Positions 48,222 to 56,685 of a DNA stretch of 64,000 nt are shown in pieces. The position numbers were made by a program, and so were the translations under genes. Source of the stretch: Enterobacter sp. 638 (GTDB lineage: Bacteria; Pseudomonadota; Gammaproteobacteria; Enterobacterales; Enterobacteriaceae); assembly GCF_000016325.1 (NCBI RefSeq), contig NC_009436.1, forward strand, positions 2,170,001 through 2,234,000, written 5' to 3'. Each line of letters opens with the position of its first letter. The stretch's first letter is position 1. The notes beneath the pieces are model-generated. The model was not told the DNA's origin, made no database searches, and saw nothing but the letters and a program-made list of their open reading frames with translations.

Positions 48222-48349
48222 GTATGTGCGCTACGAGTAATTAACATTCAGCTCCTTTATACTACTGTCCGACCGCAGCCCTGCCAGCAAGCCAGAAAGA
48301 TGACAACCTACAGTGCCAGGGACGGATATCTAAAAATCGAGTGAGTGAC

Positions 48350-50047
48350 ATGGACAAGAAAACAAAAAAACATCGTTCCCTTTATATCCCCTACGCGGGA
48401 CCGGTTCTGCTGGAGTTTCCCCTACTGAACAAAGGCAGCGCGTTTAGCGCCGAAGAGCGCAGCAGCTTCAACCTGCTGGGCTTACTACCGGAAGTGGTCG
48501 AAACCATCGAAGAGCAAGCCGAACGCGCCTGGATCCAGTATCAGGGATTTAAAACCGAAATCGATAAGCACATCTACCTGCGAAACATTCAGGATACCAA
48601 TGAAACCCTCTTCTACCGCCTGGTGCAAAATCATCTCGAAGAGATGATGCCGGTGATCTACACCCCTACGGTGGGTGCGGCGTGTGAGCGTTTCTCCGAG
48701 ATTTATCGTCGTTCTCGCGGCGTGTTTATCTCTTACGAGAACCGCCACAACATGGATGACATTCTGCAAAACGTGCCAAACCACAACATCAAAGTGATTG
48801 TGGTGACGGATGGCGAACGTATTTTAGGTCTCGGCGATCAGGGTATCGGCGGGATGGGTATTCCGATCGGTAAACTCTCTCTGTACACCGCCTGTGGGGG
48901 TATCAGCCCGGCGTACACGTTGCCGGTTGTGCTCGACGTCGGTACGAATAATCAGCAACTGTTGACTGACCCGCTATATATGGGCTGGCGTCACCCGCGC
49001 GTGACGGACGACGAGTATTACCAGTTCGTCGATGATTTCATCCAGGCGGTTAAACATCGCTGGCCGGACGTGCTGCTGCAGTTCGAAGATTTCGCGCAGA
49101 AAAACGCGATGCCGCTGCTCAACCGCTACCGCGATGAGATTTGCTCGTTCAACGATGATATTCAGGGTACCGCGGCAGTCACTGCCGGGACGCTGATCGC
49201 CGCCAGCCGTGCGGCAGGCAGCCAGCTGAGCTATCAAAAAATTGTCTTCCTGGGTGCCGGTTCTGCGGGGTGTGGTATTGCAGAGCAGATCATCGCCCAA
49301 ACCCAACGAGAAGGGTTAAGCGAAGAGCTGGCGCGCTCACGCGTCTTTATGGTTGACCGTTTTGGCCTGCTGACGGATGCCATGCCAAACCTGTTGCCGT
49401 TCCAGACCAAACTGGTGCAAAAGCGCGAGAATCTGAAAAACTGGGACACCGATAACGAAGTGCTCTCTTTGCTGGACGTGGTACGTAACGTCAAGCCCGA
49501 TATCCTGATTGGCGTGTCTGGCCAGACAGGATTATTCACCGAAGAAATTATTCGTGAGATGCACAAGCACTGCGAACGCCCGATCGTGATGCCGCTGTCT
49601 AACCCAACGTCACGCGTCGAAGCTACGCCGCAGGACATCATTGTCTGGACCGAAGGCAACGCGCTGGTCGCGACCGGCAGCCCGTTTGATCCAGTTATCT
49701 GGAAAGACAAAGTCTACCCTATCGCTCAGTGCAACAACTCCTACATCTTCCCGGGTATTGGCCTGGGCGTGATTGCCTCTGGCGCGTCGCGCATCACCGA
49801 TGAGATGCTGATGTCGGCAAGTGAAACGCTGGCACAGCACTCGCCGCTGGTGAAGAATGGCGAAGGTCTGGTTCTGCCGGAACTCAAAGATATTCACATC
49901 GTGTCGCGCGCCATTGCCTTTGCCGTCGGCAAAATGGCGCAGCAGCAGGGCGTGGCGGTGAAAACCTCCGCCGATGCGTTGCAACAAGCGATCGACGAGA
50001 ACTTCTGGATGCCGGAATATCGCAGCTATCGTCGTACCTCGATTTAA
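48350..50047 (+). CDS. maeA: NAD-dependent malic enzyme
   Basis: A 565-residue malic enzyme with the same length as E. coli MaeA (SfcA). It converts malate to pyruvate and CO2 with NAD+. Visible marks are the catalytic Tyr in [10 protein letters not shown], the metal/substrate site [10 protein letters not shown] and [11 protein letters not shown], and the Rossmann motif [13 protein letters not shown]. The ATG at 48350 gives the E. coli length; a GTG at 48341 is in frame but lies in the likely Shine-Dalgarno. It is monocistronic. Confidence 0.97.
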   Translation: MDKKTKKHRSLYIPYAGPVLLEFPLLNKGSAFSAEERSSFNLLGLLPEVVETIEEQAERAWIQYQGFKTEIDKHIYLRNIQDTNETLFYRLVQNHLEEMMPVIYTPTVGAACERFSEIYRRSRGVFISYENRHNMDDILQNVPNHNIKVIVVTDGERILGLGDQGIGGMGIPIGKLSLYTACGGISPAYTLPVVLDVGTNNQQLLTDPLYMGWRHPRVTDDEYYQFVDDFIQAVKHRWPDVLLQFEDFAQKNAMPLLNRYRDEICSFNDDIQGTAAVTAGTLIAASRAAGSQLSYQKIVFLGAGSAGCGIAEQIIAQTQREGLSEELARSRVFMVDRFGLLTDAMPNLLPFQTKLVQKRENLKNWDTDNEVLSLLDVVRNVKPDILIGVSGQTGLFTEEIIREMHKHCERPIVMPLSNPTSRVEATPQDIIVWTEGNALVATGSPFDPVIWKDKVYPIAQCNNSYIFPGIGLGVIASGASRITDEMLMSASETLAQHSPLVKNGEGLVLPELKDIHIVSRAIAFAVGKMAQQQGVAVKTSADALQQAIDENFWMPEYRSYRRTSI

Positions 50048-50059
50048 ATTATTGCGAAC

Positions 50060-50084
50060 TGACCCTCTCCGTGGGAGAGGGTCA
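50060..50084. repeat. Perfect 11-bp inverted repeat after maeA
   Basis: TGACCCTCTCC and GGAGAGGGTCA separated by GTG, 13 bp after the maeA stop codon. No T-run follows, so it is more likely an RNA-stabilising stem or a dispersed repeat than a strong terminator. Confidence 0.6.
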
Positions 50085-50186
50085 GGCACTGAATCGCAAC
50101 GCATTTTTCCCCGACTAGCAAAATTCCACAGACCCCGTTACACTCCTTTTATCCATTAACTTGATGAATATATAAGGAGGCCAATT

Positions 50187-50270
50187 ATGCTGTACTGTGA
50201 AATTTTCAATTTTTCACATACTTTAGGTGATCGCACTAGCTCAAGCGTTATCGACTTCATGTTGCGATAA
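50187..50270 (+). CDS. Leader peptide upstream of the ABC-F gene
   Basis: A 27-codon frame starting MLYCEIFNFSHTLG and ending FMLR. It has a full-strength Shine-Dalgarno AAGGAGG (50174-50180) 6 nt before the ATG, much stronger than that of the gene behind it. Its last codons lie inside a long RNA hairpin (50239-50283). Position and structure resemble the leader peptides that control erm, cat and antibiotic-resistance ABC-F genes by ribosome stalling. The peptide is not one I recognise, and its reality rests on the ribosome-binding site and the folded RNA. Confidence 0.7.
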   Translation: MLYCEIFNFSHTLGDRTSSSVIDFMLR

Positions 50271-50380
50271 CTTCTGCTTGAGCGAAGACACCCTCTACTG
50301 AATCCCTTCTCTCGGGCTTACTGAGTTATCGTCAGCGATGTTTGACGAGGCATTTTCATGCCTGTAACACTTGAGTAAGC
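50239..50380 (+). ncRNA. Attenuator-like leader RNA of the ABC-F gene
   Basis: Stem 1:2: GCTCAAGCGTTATCG (50239-50253) pairs with CGATAAC (50265-50271) plus GCTTGAGC (50276-50283), 15 bp with a 4-nt bulge. A second copy of GTTATCG (50325-50331) could pair instead with CGATAAC. GCTTACT (50316-50322) pairs with AGTAAGC (50374-50380), which covers the weak ribosome-binding region just before the ATG at 50385. A small hairpin AGGCAT/ATGCCT (50348-50363) lies inside. The two folds exclude each other, as in translational attenuators. Confidence 0.65.
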
Positions 50381-50384
50381 AACA

Positions 50385-52094
50385 ATGAGCACATTACTAA
50401 CTGCACAATCTTTACGTGTTGATACCGCGTTCGCGACGCTCTTCGACTCGCTCTCCTTTACCCTGAAAAAAGGCGACCGCATTGGTTTGCTGGGTGATAA
50501 CGGCTGCGGCAAAAGTACCCTGCTGAAAATTCTCGATGGCACTGATTCTCCGGCAGTCGGCACGGTCGCACTCGCCGGACACTGCCTGATGTCGCGCGTC
50601 GAGCAGCATCTGCCGGAGGCGATTTATCCTCTGACGATGATCGACGCCGTGCTGGCGCAACTCCCGGCGACTGAGCGCGATAGCCTGTGCTGGAAAGCAG
50701 AAACATTGCTGGCAACGATGGGCTTCACCGTGCCAGATATGGCCCTGCACTCCGCGACGTTAAGCGGCGGGCAACACACGCGTCTGCTGCTGGCGCGCGC
50801 GCTGATTAGCGATCCCGATCTGCTGTTGCTGGATGAGCCGAGCAACCACCTTGATCTCCCCACCATGCTGTGGCTGGAGCAGTTTTTACAGAACTGGTCC
50901 GGTAGCTTTGTGCTGGTTTCCCACGACCGACAGCTGCTTGATGCCGTTACCAATGGAAGTTGGATCTTGCGCGATAAAACGCTGCACGCCTTCGCGCTGC
51001 CCTGCACTGCTGCACGTCATGCGCTGGCGGCACGAGATGAAAGCGATGCCCTGCGGCATAAAGCGGAGCAAAAGGAGATTGATCGGGTGGCGGCGAGCGC
51101 AAAACGGCTGGCGACCTGGGGCAAGGTCTACGACAACGAAGATCTGGCCCGCAAGGCCAAACAGATGGAAAAACAGGTAGAGCGTTTAAAGGAAAGCCAG
51201 ACCGATCTCACCGCAGGCAGCCAGTGGACGCTCACGCTTAAAGGTGATGCTCTGCGCGCGGATCGTTTGCTGGAGATCCAACATCTGGCCGTTCCGCCTG
51301 CGCCTGGATTGACGCCTCTGTTTGATATTGATATCGCCCGGCTTAAAAGCGGCGATCGCATCGCGATTATGGGCCGTAATGGCTGCGGTAAATCTTCACT
51401 GATGAGGCTTATCTGGCGACAATTTACCGCCGGGCAAGACGCGGATGAGCTGAAAATCCACCCGCGCGTCACGCTGGGTTATTACGACCAAACGCTGCAT
51501 CAACTGCCGGATGACGCTCTGCTGCTGGACGCGCTTGAGCCGTTCGCACCCGATCCGCAGATTCGGAAAATGGCGCTGATTAGCGCAGGTTTCCCGTGGC
51601 CGCGTCACGGGCAAAAAGTCTCAACGCTGAGCGGCGGCGAGCGTTCACGCCTGCTGTTTGTCGGGCTCACGCTTGCGCGCTACAGCCTGCTGATGCTTGA
51701 CGAGCCGACCAACCATCTGGATATGGAAGGCAAAGAGGCGCTGGCCGACACGCTGCAACAGTTTGAGGGCGGCGTGCTGCTGGTGAGCCATGACCGGCAA
51801 TTAATCAGTCAAAGCTGTAATCGGTTCTGGCTGGTCGAAGACGGCAAACTGAGCGAATGGCACGATGCCGACGCGGTCTTTGAACGGTTGCGTGAAAGCA
51901 GCGGGTTGAAACCCATTGCCACGTCGCGTTCTGCTGAAGAGGACCATCTGCCGGAATGCGACGATCTGCTAGAACGGCTGGTGACGCTGGAATCGTTGCT
52001 GGCGGAGGATTTGGCGCGTAAGCCGAAGCATCAAAAACCTCAGCTTCAGGAACAGTGGCGAAAGGAGATTGAAATTCTGGAAGCCCAGTTGTAA
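50385..52094 (+). CDS. ABC-F family ATPase
   Basis: A 569-residue protein with two ABC domains and no membrane segments. Domain 1 has GDNGCGKST (37-45), LSGGQHTR and LLLDEPSNHLD; domain 2 has GRNGCGKSS, LSGGERSRLLF and LMLDEPTNHLD. A charged linker lies between them. This is the ABC-F class, which acts on ribosomes either as translation factors (EttA, Uup, YbiT, YheS) or as antibiotic-protection factors. It is not one of the four standard E. coli members by sequence. The leader peptide and RNA folding upstream favour inducible expression by ribosome stress. A terminator follows. Confidence 0.88.
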   Translation: MSTLLTAQSLRVDTAFATLFDSLSFTLKKGDRIGLLGDNGCGKSTLLKILDGTDSPAVGTVALAGHCLMSRVEQHLPEAIYPLTMIDAVLAQLPATERDSLCWKAETLLATMGFTVPDMALHSATLSGGQHTRLLLARALISDPDLLLLDEPSNHLDLPTMLWLEQFLQNWSGSFVLVSHDRQLLDAVTNGSWILRDKTLHAFALPCTAARHALAARDESDALRHKAEQKEIDRVAASAKRLATWGKVYDNEDLARKAKQMEKQVERLKESQTDLTAGSQWTLTLKGDALRADRLLEIQHLAVPPAPGLTPLFDIDIARLKSGDRIAIMGRNGCGKSSLMRLIWRQFTAGQDADELKIHPRVTLGYYDQTLHQLPDDALLLDALEPFAPDPQIRKMALISAGFPWPRHGQKVSTLSGGERSRLLFVGLTLARYSLLMLDEPTNHLDMEGKEALADTLQQFEGGVLLVSHDRQLISQSCNRFWLVEDGKLSEWHDADAVFERLRESSGLKPIATSRSAEEDHLPECDDLLERLVTLESLLAEDLARKPKHQKPQLQEQWRKEIEILEAQL

Positions 52095-52100
52095 ATCGGT

Positions 52101-52132
52101 GCCCGGCGGTTAAACGCCGGGCGCATTTTTTA
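52101..52132 (+). terminator. Terminator of the ABC-F gene
   Basis: Stem GCCCGGCG (52101-52108)/CGCCGGGC (52115-52122) followed by GCATTTTTTATT. Confidence 0.88.
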
Positions 52133-52729
52133 TTGCGGTTTTTTCTCTTTCCAGGCATCCCATGCCTGTTTAATTTCTTGCTTCGCGGCGGCGGCATCGT
52201 TAAAACCGCTCAGCTCCACTTTTTTGCGCCCTTCTGGCAACTCTTTATAGACGCGGAAAAAGGCTTCCAGGCGCTGTACTTCGATTTTCGGCAGGTCGCT
52301 GAGTTCTTTAATGTCGTCGTAAGTCGGGTCGATTTTGCTTGCTGGAACGGCAACAATTTTGTCGTCTTTCTCGCCGCCATCGACCATTTTCAGCACACCA
52401 ATTGCGCGCAGTTTAATGAGCGTCCCCGGCGCCAAAGGCGCACGCGTATAGAAAATGACGTCCAGCGGATCGCCATCCCCCGCCAGAGACTGAGTCAGCG
52501 AGCCGTAGTTAGCCGGATAGGCCACCGGCATCGACTGGAAACGATCGGCAATAATAAAACCGGTTTTGGCGTCGGTTTCGTATTTGATAATGCCGCCCGC
52601 CGGGATCTCGGTGACGGCATAGAATTCTTCCGGGTTATTTTCTGGCTGCGGGAATTCCAGAATATTTTGTGCCTGCACGGAGGCGGACAGGAGAACGCTG
52701 ACGGCGATGATTTTTTTGACCAGATGCAT
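52130..52729 (-). CDS. Exported inorganic pyrophosphatase
   Basis: A 199-residue family I inorganic pyrophosphatase with a cleavable signal peptide (hydrophobic about 6-19, cleavage near VQA/QN), which the cytoplasmic E. coli Ppa lacks. The active-site signature DGDPLD is at 85-90, EIPAGGIIKYE matches the substrate-binding strand, and GEKDDKIVAVP supplies the conserved Lys/Asp cluster. It should hydrolyse pyrophosphate in the periplasm. It converges on the ABC-F gene. The export is inferred from the N-terminus only. Confidence 0.85.
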   Translation of the reverse strand: MHLVKKIIAVSVLLSASVQAQNILEFPQPENNPEEFYAVTEIPAGGIIKYETDAKTGFIIADRFQSMPVAYPANYGSLTQSLAGDGDPLDVIFYTRAPLAPGTLIKLRAIGVLKMVDGGEKDDKIVAVPASKIDPTYDDIKELSDLPKIEVQRLEAFFRVYKELPEGRKKVELSGFNDAAAAKQEIKQAWDAWKEKKPQ

Positions 52730-52845
52730 TGTCTTTTAACTCTTCGGTTATTGAGAAGACAACACGTTACGTTTAGCCGATGACAGAACCATGACGCCTG
52801 CATGACAGAAAATCAGGCGTTCATGTAAGACTTTTTCGGTGAAGA

Positions 52846-54021
52846 TTACGCCAACGCGCTGTCATTCGCCTGATTACGTTTGCCTTTTTTATAGCCGTAC
52901 ATCAGTAACGAAGACATGGCCGCAAACGACAGAATGGCGGCGGGGAGCGTAACGTAGCTCCAGCTGTAGCCAAGTGTGATCATCATTCCACCAAAATAGG
53001 CACCGATGGCGCTGCCGAGATTAAACGCCACCTGCCCCCCTGCTGCTCCCAGTAATTCGCCGCCTTTCGCATTCTGCAGCAACAGAATTTGCAGTGGCGC
53101 AGAGAGCGCAAAAAGGCCTGCACAGCAGATAAAGCCCATCACCAGCGAGGCCGATTTGTGCTCGCCAAAGGCAAAGAGCGCCACCAGCGACAGGACGATG
53201 ACCAGATCGGTGGTAGCGGCAATGCGCAGCGGACTGTAGCGTCCGGATAATTTGCCGCTCAGCATATTCCCCAACACCATTCCCAGCCCCATCAGCATCA
53301 TAATGACGGTCATGAAGGCTTCCGAAAATCCGGAAACATTCACCATAAACGGCTTCACAAAGCTGAACCACGCGAACACGCCCGCATTGCCAGACATGGT
53401 GGCGGCAAAAATTAACCAGGGTTCCGGCTTTTTCAAAAAGTGGAATTGCTCGATCAGTCTGGCATCCGATTTGTCGTACAGCGTCGGAACCCAGAAAATA
53501 ATCGACAGGATCACCAGCGCATCAAACGCGGCAATCAGGAAAAAAGTGTATCGCCAGTTGTATTCATGTCCGAGCCAGGTCCCCAGCGGAACCCCAACCA
53601 GATTCGCGACCGTCATGCCGGCAATCATTCCTGCTACGGCAAGGGTCACTTTGCCCGGTGGCGCAATTTTAGACAGGATGATCGCCCCGACGCCGAAAAA
53701 TGCACCGTGGGGAAAACCGGACACCAGTCGCCCGATGGCCAGCCAGAGATAGGAGGTGGAAAAAGTAAAAATGACATTCCCAACGACACACAGCGCGACC
53801 AGGAAGAGCAGGATCGTTTTTAACGAGAACTTGCCTGAAAAAAGCGCAATGATCGGTGCGCCAATAACCACCCCGAACGCGTAATACGAAATCATGCTTC
53901 CGGCGGAAGGGATCGTGATACCGGTGTCACGGGCCAGCTCAGTTAACACACCCATAATGCCAAATTCAGCCATTCCCAGACCAAACGTGCCCAGTGCTAA
54001 CGAGAAAACGGTTTTTTTCAT
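52846..54021 (-). CDS. araJ: AraJ-like MFS transporter
   Basis: A 391-residue major facilitator closely matching E. coli AraJ (SLALGTFGLGMAEFGIMGVL, LVSGFPHGAFFGVGAI, LQILLLQNAKGGELLGAAGG), with twelve predicted membrane segments. AraJ is arabinose-induced in E. coli but not needed for arabinose use; an efflux role is proposed. Here it is away from the ara genes, so induction by AraC is not implied. The ATG at 54021 is the family start; the frame extends 14 codons more. Confidence 0.88.
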   Translation of the reverse strand: MKKTVFSLALGTFGLGMAEFGIMGVLTELARDTGITIPSAGSMISYYAFGVVIGAPIIALFSGKFSLKTILLFLVALCVVGNVIFTFSTSYLWLAIGRLVSGFPHGAFFGVGAIILSKIAPPGKVTLAVAGMIAGMTVANLVGVPLGTWLGHEYNWRYTFFLIAAFDALVILSIIFWVPTLYDKSDARLIEQFHFLKKPEPWLIFAATMSGNAGVFAWFSFVKPFMVNVSGFSEAFMTVIMMLMGLGMVLGNMLSGKLSGRYSPLRIAATTDLVIVLSLVALFAFGEHKSASLVMGFICCAGLFALSAPLQILLLQNAKGGELLGAAGGQVAFNLGSAIGAYFGGMMITLGYSWSYVTLPAAILSFAAMSSLLMYGYKKGKRNQANDSALA

Positions 54022-54224
54022 ACCACAGCCATTTGTTAAAAATTTGCAACAGCTATTATTCATTAAACGTGGAGGGTGAGCCAGTTCGAATCGGTCTTCT
54101 GACCGATCTATCCATTATTTCGGATAGGCTGTGAATATTTTGCGCTGAGTTGCCGGGCCACGATTACACTTCACAGAGAGACCTCCCGATCCCCCCTCAC
54201 TGTATCTGTACCAGGATGACAATT

Positions 54225-55046
54225 ATGGCGAATAAGAAGGTAACAAAAGTCATTGCTGAAACCGTTAAACTTGCGCCCCTCAAAACAAAGGATTACGAAA
54301 AAGAACTGCGTCGTCTGCATGTGGAACTGGTGAAACTCCAGCAATGGGTTGTCGCGAAGGGCCTTAAGGTGTGCATCGTGTTTGAAGGGCGTGACGGCGC
54401 GGGAAAAGGCGGCACCATTAAGGCCATCACCGAGCGCGTCAGCCCCCGTGTTTTCCGGGTGATTGCCCTGCCCGCGCCGACCGACAAAGAAAAGAGCCAG
54501 CTCTATTTCCAGCGCTACGTGCCGCATCTGCCTTCTGCCGGTGAAATCGTCATTTTTGACCGCAGCTGGTACAACCGCGCGGGCGTTGAACGCGTCATGG
54601 GATTTTGTACGCCGGAACAGGTCGAAAAGTTTCTGGACGGCGCGCCGATTATTGAGCGTTCGATGGTGGATGCGGGCATTATCCTGATCAAATACTGGCT
54701 CGAAGTGACGCCAAAAGAACAGGAACGCCGCCTGCGCGATCGCATTGATGACGGGCGCAAAACCTGGAAACTGTCGCCAATGGACATTAAGTCGTTCAAC
54801 CGCTGGGATGAATATACAGAAGCGCGCGACGCCATGTTTGCCGCTACCGATACCGCCTGGGCGCCGTGGTATGTGGCGCGATCGGAAGATAAAAAACGCG
54901 TGCGGCTGAATATTATCTCGCACCTGCTTTCGCAGATCCCTTACAAATCATTGCCTGCTGAGACGGTCAAACTGCCGAAGCGTCGAAAAATTGGCAAGAT
55001 TAAACCAACCGATTATCCATTCAGGTATATTTCTGAGCGGTTTTAA
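54225..55046 (+). CDS. ppk2: Polyphosphate kinase 2 (PPK2)
   Basis: A 273-residue class I PPK2 protein with a P-loop kinase fold. Walker A is EGRDGAGKGGTI (54-65), and the lid and Walker B region reads IFDRSWYNRAGVERVMGF. It transfers phosphate between polyphosphate and nucleoside diphosphates, usually towards NTP synthesis. E. coli K-12 lacks PPK2. The ATG at 54225 follows AGGA; the longer frame upstream has no family match. It is divergent from araJ and converges on fdnI. Confidence 0.9.
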   Translation: MANKKVTKVIAETVKLAPLKTKDYEKELRRLHVELVKLQQWVVAKGLKVCIVFEGRDGAGKGGTIKAITERVSPRVFRVIALPAPTDKEKSQLYFQRYVPHLPSAGEIVIFDRSWYNRAGVERVMGFCTPEQVEKFLDGAPIIERSMVDAGIILIKYWLEVTPKEQERRLRDRIDDGRKTWKLSPMDIKSFNRWDEYTEARDAMFAATDTAWAPWYVARSEDKKRVRLNIISHLLSQIPYKSLPAETVKLPKRRKIGKIKPTDYPFRYISERF

Positions 55047-55083
55047 GCGCGTTTTGCTCTCCGTTCTGACGTCAGTAATAGAC

Positions 55084-55120
55084 ACAAAAAACCCGCACCG
55101 AATGGCAATCCGGTGCGGGT
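55084..55120 (-). terminator. Terminator of fdnGHI
   Basis: On the minus strand, stem ACCCGCACCG/CGGTGCGGGT (55091-55100 with 55111-55120) is followed by six T residues. Confidence 0.9.
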
Positions 55121-55140
55121 AATCAGCAAAATAACAGGTT

Positions 55141-55797
55141 TTACTTAATCCCTTCCGTACTCTCTTTTTTGGCTTCCAGCCTTTCGACGTCACGATACCA
55201 GCGCGGATGGTGTTTCTGCGCCCAGCGGCGACTGACTTTCCCTTCAACCATGCCTTTAATCGAGCCTTTCACCCAGAATGCCATATACATATGAATCAGG
55301 ATGGCGTGGATCAAAATAATGGCCGACGTCGCATGGATCAGCAGACTGTAGCGAATCACCTGGATTGGGAAGTAGTGCGCAAAATACGGACGCCAGATGA
55401 TCACGCCCGTCACCAGCAGCACAAAAATCATGCTCATGATGGTCCAGAACATCATCTTTTGCCCGGCGTTGTATTTACCCACTTTCGCAACTTTATGCTC
55501 ATTGCCTTTCAGGACTTCAACAATTCCCTTCACCCACGGAATATCCTGCTTATCCGGAATGTTGTGATGAACGAAGCGCACGAACATAAACATCAGCACC
55601 ACGAAGATCAGCACGCCAAAGAACGGATGCAGAATGCGCCCCATCTGTGGCGTGCCGAAGGTTTCGGTTAGCCATTGCAGCGTCGGGAAGAAAAACGAAA
55701 TCCCCGACACGGCCACGAGGAAGAAGCAGATCACCACCGTCCAGTGACAGGCGCGGTCGATAAACGTCGTGCGCATTATCATCTTTGACTTACTCAT
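55141..55797 (-). CDS. fdnI: Formate dehydrogenase-N gamma subunit (cytochrome b556)
   Basis: A 218-residue, four-helix membrane protein matching E. coli FdnI. Haem-ligating histidines lie in DRACHWTVV, near RILHPFF and in the helix containing [20 protein letters not shown]. It receives electrons from FdnH and reduces menaquinone. The start MSKSKM overlaps the end of fdnH by 8 bp, so translation is coupled. It is the last gene of the operon and is followed by a terminator. Confidence 0.96.
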   Translation of the reverse strand: MSKSKMIMRTTFIDRACHWTVVICFFLVAVSGISFFFPTLQWLTETFGTPQMGRILHPFFGVLIFVVLMFMFVRFVHHNIPDKQDIPWVKGIVEVLKGNEHKVAKVGKYNAGQKMMFWTIMSMIFVLLVTGVIIWRPYFAHYFPIQVIRYSLLIHATSAIILIHAILIHMYMAFWVKGSIKGMVEGKVSRRWAQKHHPRWYRDVERLEAKKESTEGIK

Positions 55798-56674
55798 GGC
55801 GATCCTCCTCGTCATCATCCACCTCTTTGTTGGGACCGATGCCTATATAGTGGTAAATCAGCCCCGCGAACGTAGCGACAAAACCGGCCGCGGCGAGCGG
55901 TTTCAACGCGCCTTTCCATAAACTGATAGAGGTATCAATGGCGGGGTCTTTGGGCAGATTATGATAAAGCTCCGGCTGATCGTTGTGGTGCAGCACATAC
56001 ATGACGTGCGTTCCCCCGACACCCTGCGGATTGTAAATCCCCGCGTGGTTATAGCCGCGTGCTTTCAGCTTATCGACGCGCGCCTGCGCCACATCCAGCA
56101 TCTCTTTTTTGGTACCAAAATGAATCGCGCCGGTCGGACAGGTTTTCACGCAGGCAGGCTCCTGGCCGACGCTCACGCGATCCACGCACAGCGTGCATTT
56201 GTATACCCGGTTATCGTCTTTGTTCAGACGCGGTACGTTGAACGGACAACCCGCGATGCAGTAGCCACAACCAATACAGTTATCCTGCTGGAAATCGACG
56301 ATACCATTGGCGTACTGAATAATGGCCCCTGCTGACGGGCACGCTTTAAGACAGCCCGGATCCTCGCAGTGCATACAGCCGTCTTTGCGGATCAACCACT
56401 CCAGCTTGCCGTTTTGATCCGTTTCGCTAAAGCGCATCACCGTCCAGGATTTGGCGCTCAAATCCGCCGGATTATCGTAAACCCCCACGCAGTGCCCGAC
56501 CTCATCGCGAATGTCATTCCACTCTGAACAGGCCACCTGGCAGGCTTTGCAGCCCACACAGGAGGAGACATCGATAAGCTTGGCCACTTCCGCCTTAAAA
56601 TCCCGCGCACGAGGCGCGGGCGTCATCGGGTTGGTTGCGGAGCGTTTAATGATGTCTTGTGTTTCCATTGCCAT
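55790..56674 (-). CDS. fdnH: Formate dehydrogenase-N iron-sulfur subunit
   Basis: A 294-residue protein, the same length as E. coli FdnH, with four cysteine clusters for four [4Fe-4S] centres ([44 protein letters not shown] plus CVKTCP). A C-terminal membrane helix (about 256-276) anchors it. It passes electrons from FdnG to the haems of FdnI on the periplasmic side. It lies 11 bp downstream of fdnG. Confidence 0.97.
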   Translation of the reverse strand: MAMETQDIIKRSATNPMTPAPRARDFKAEVAKLIDVSSCVGCKACQVACSEWNDIRDEVGHCVGVYDNPADLSAKSWTVMRFSETDQNGKLEWLIRKDGCMHCEDPGCLKACPSAGAIIQYANGIVDFQQDNCIGCGYCIAGCPFNVPRLNKDDNRVYKCTLCVDRVSVGQEPACVKTCPTGAIHFGTKKEMLDVAQARVDKLKARGYNHAGIYNPQGVGGTHVMYVLHHNDQPELYHNLPKDPAIDTSISLWKGALKPLAAAGFVATFAGLIYHYIGIGPNKEVDDDEEDRHE

Positions 56675-56685
56675 TGACTCGCTCC

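Noticed and set aside
52085..52097. GTTGTAAA near the end of the ABC-F gene as a possible second Ter site
   Set aside because: It lacks the GTTGTAACTA core and the flanking G, so it cannot be called a Tus site.
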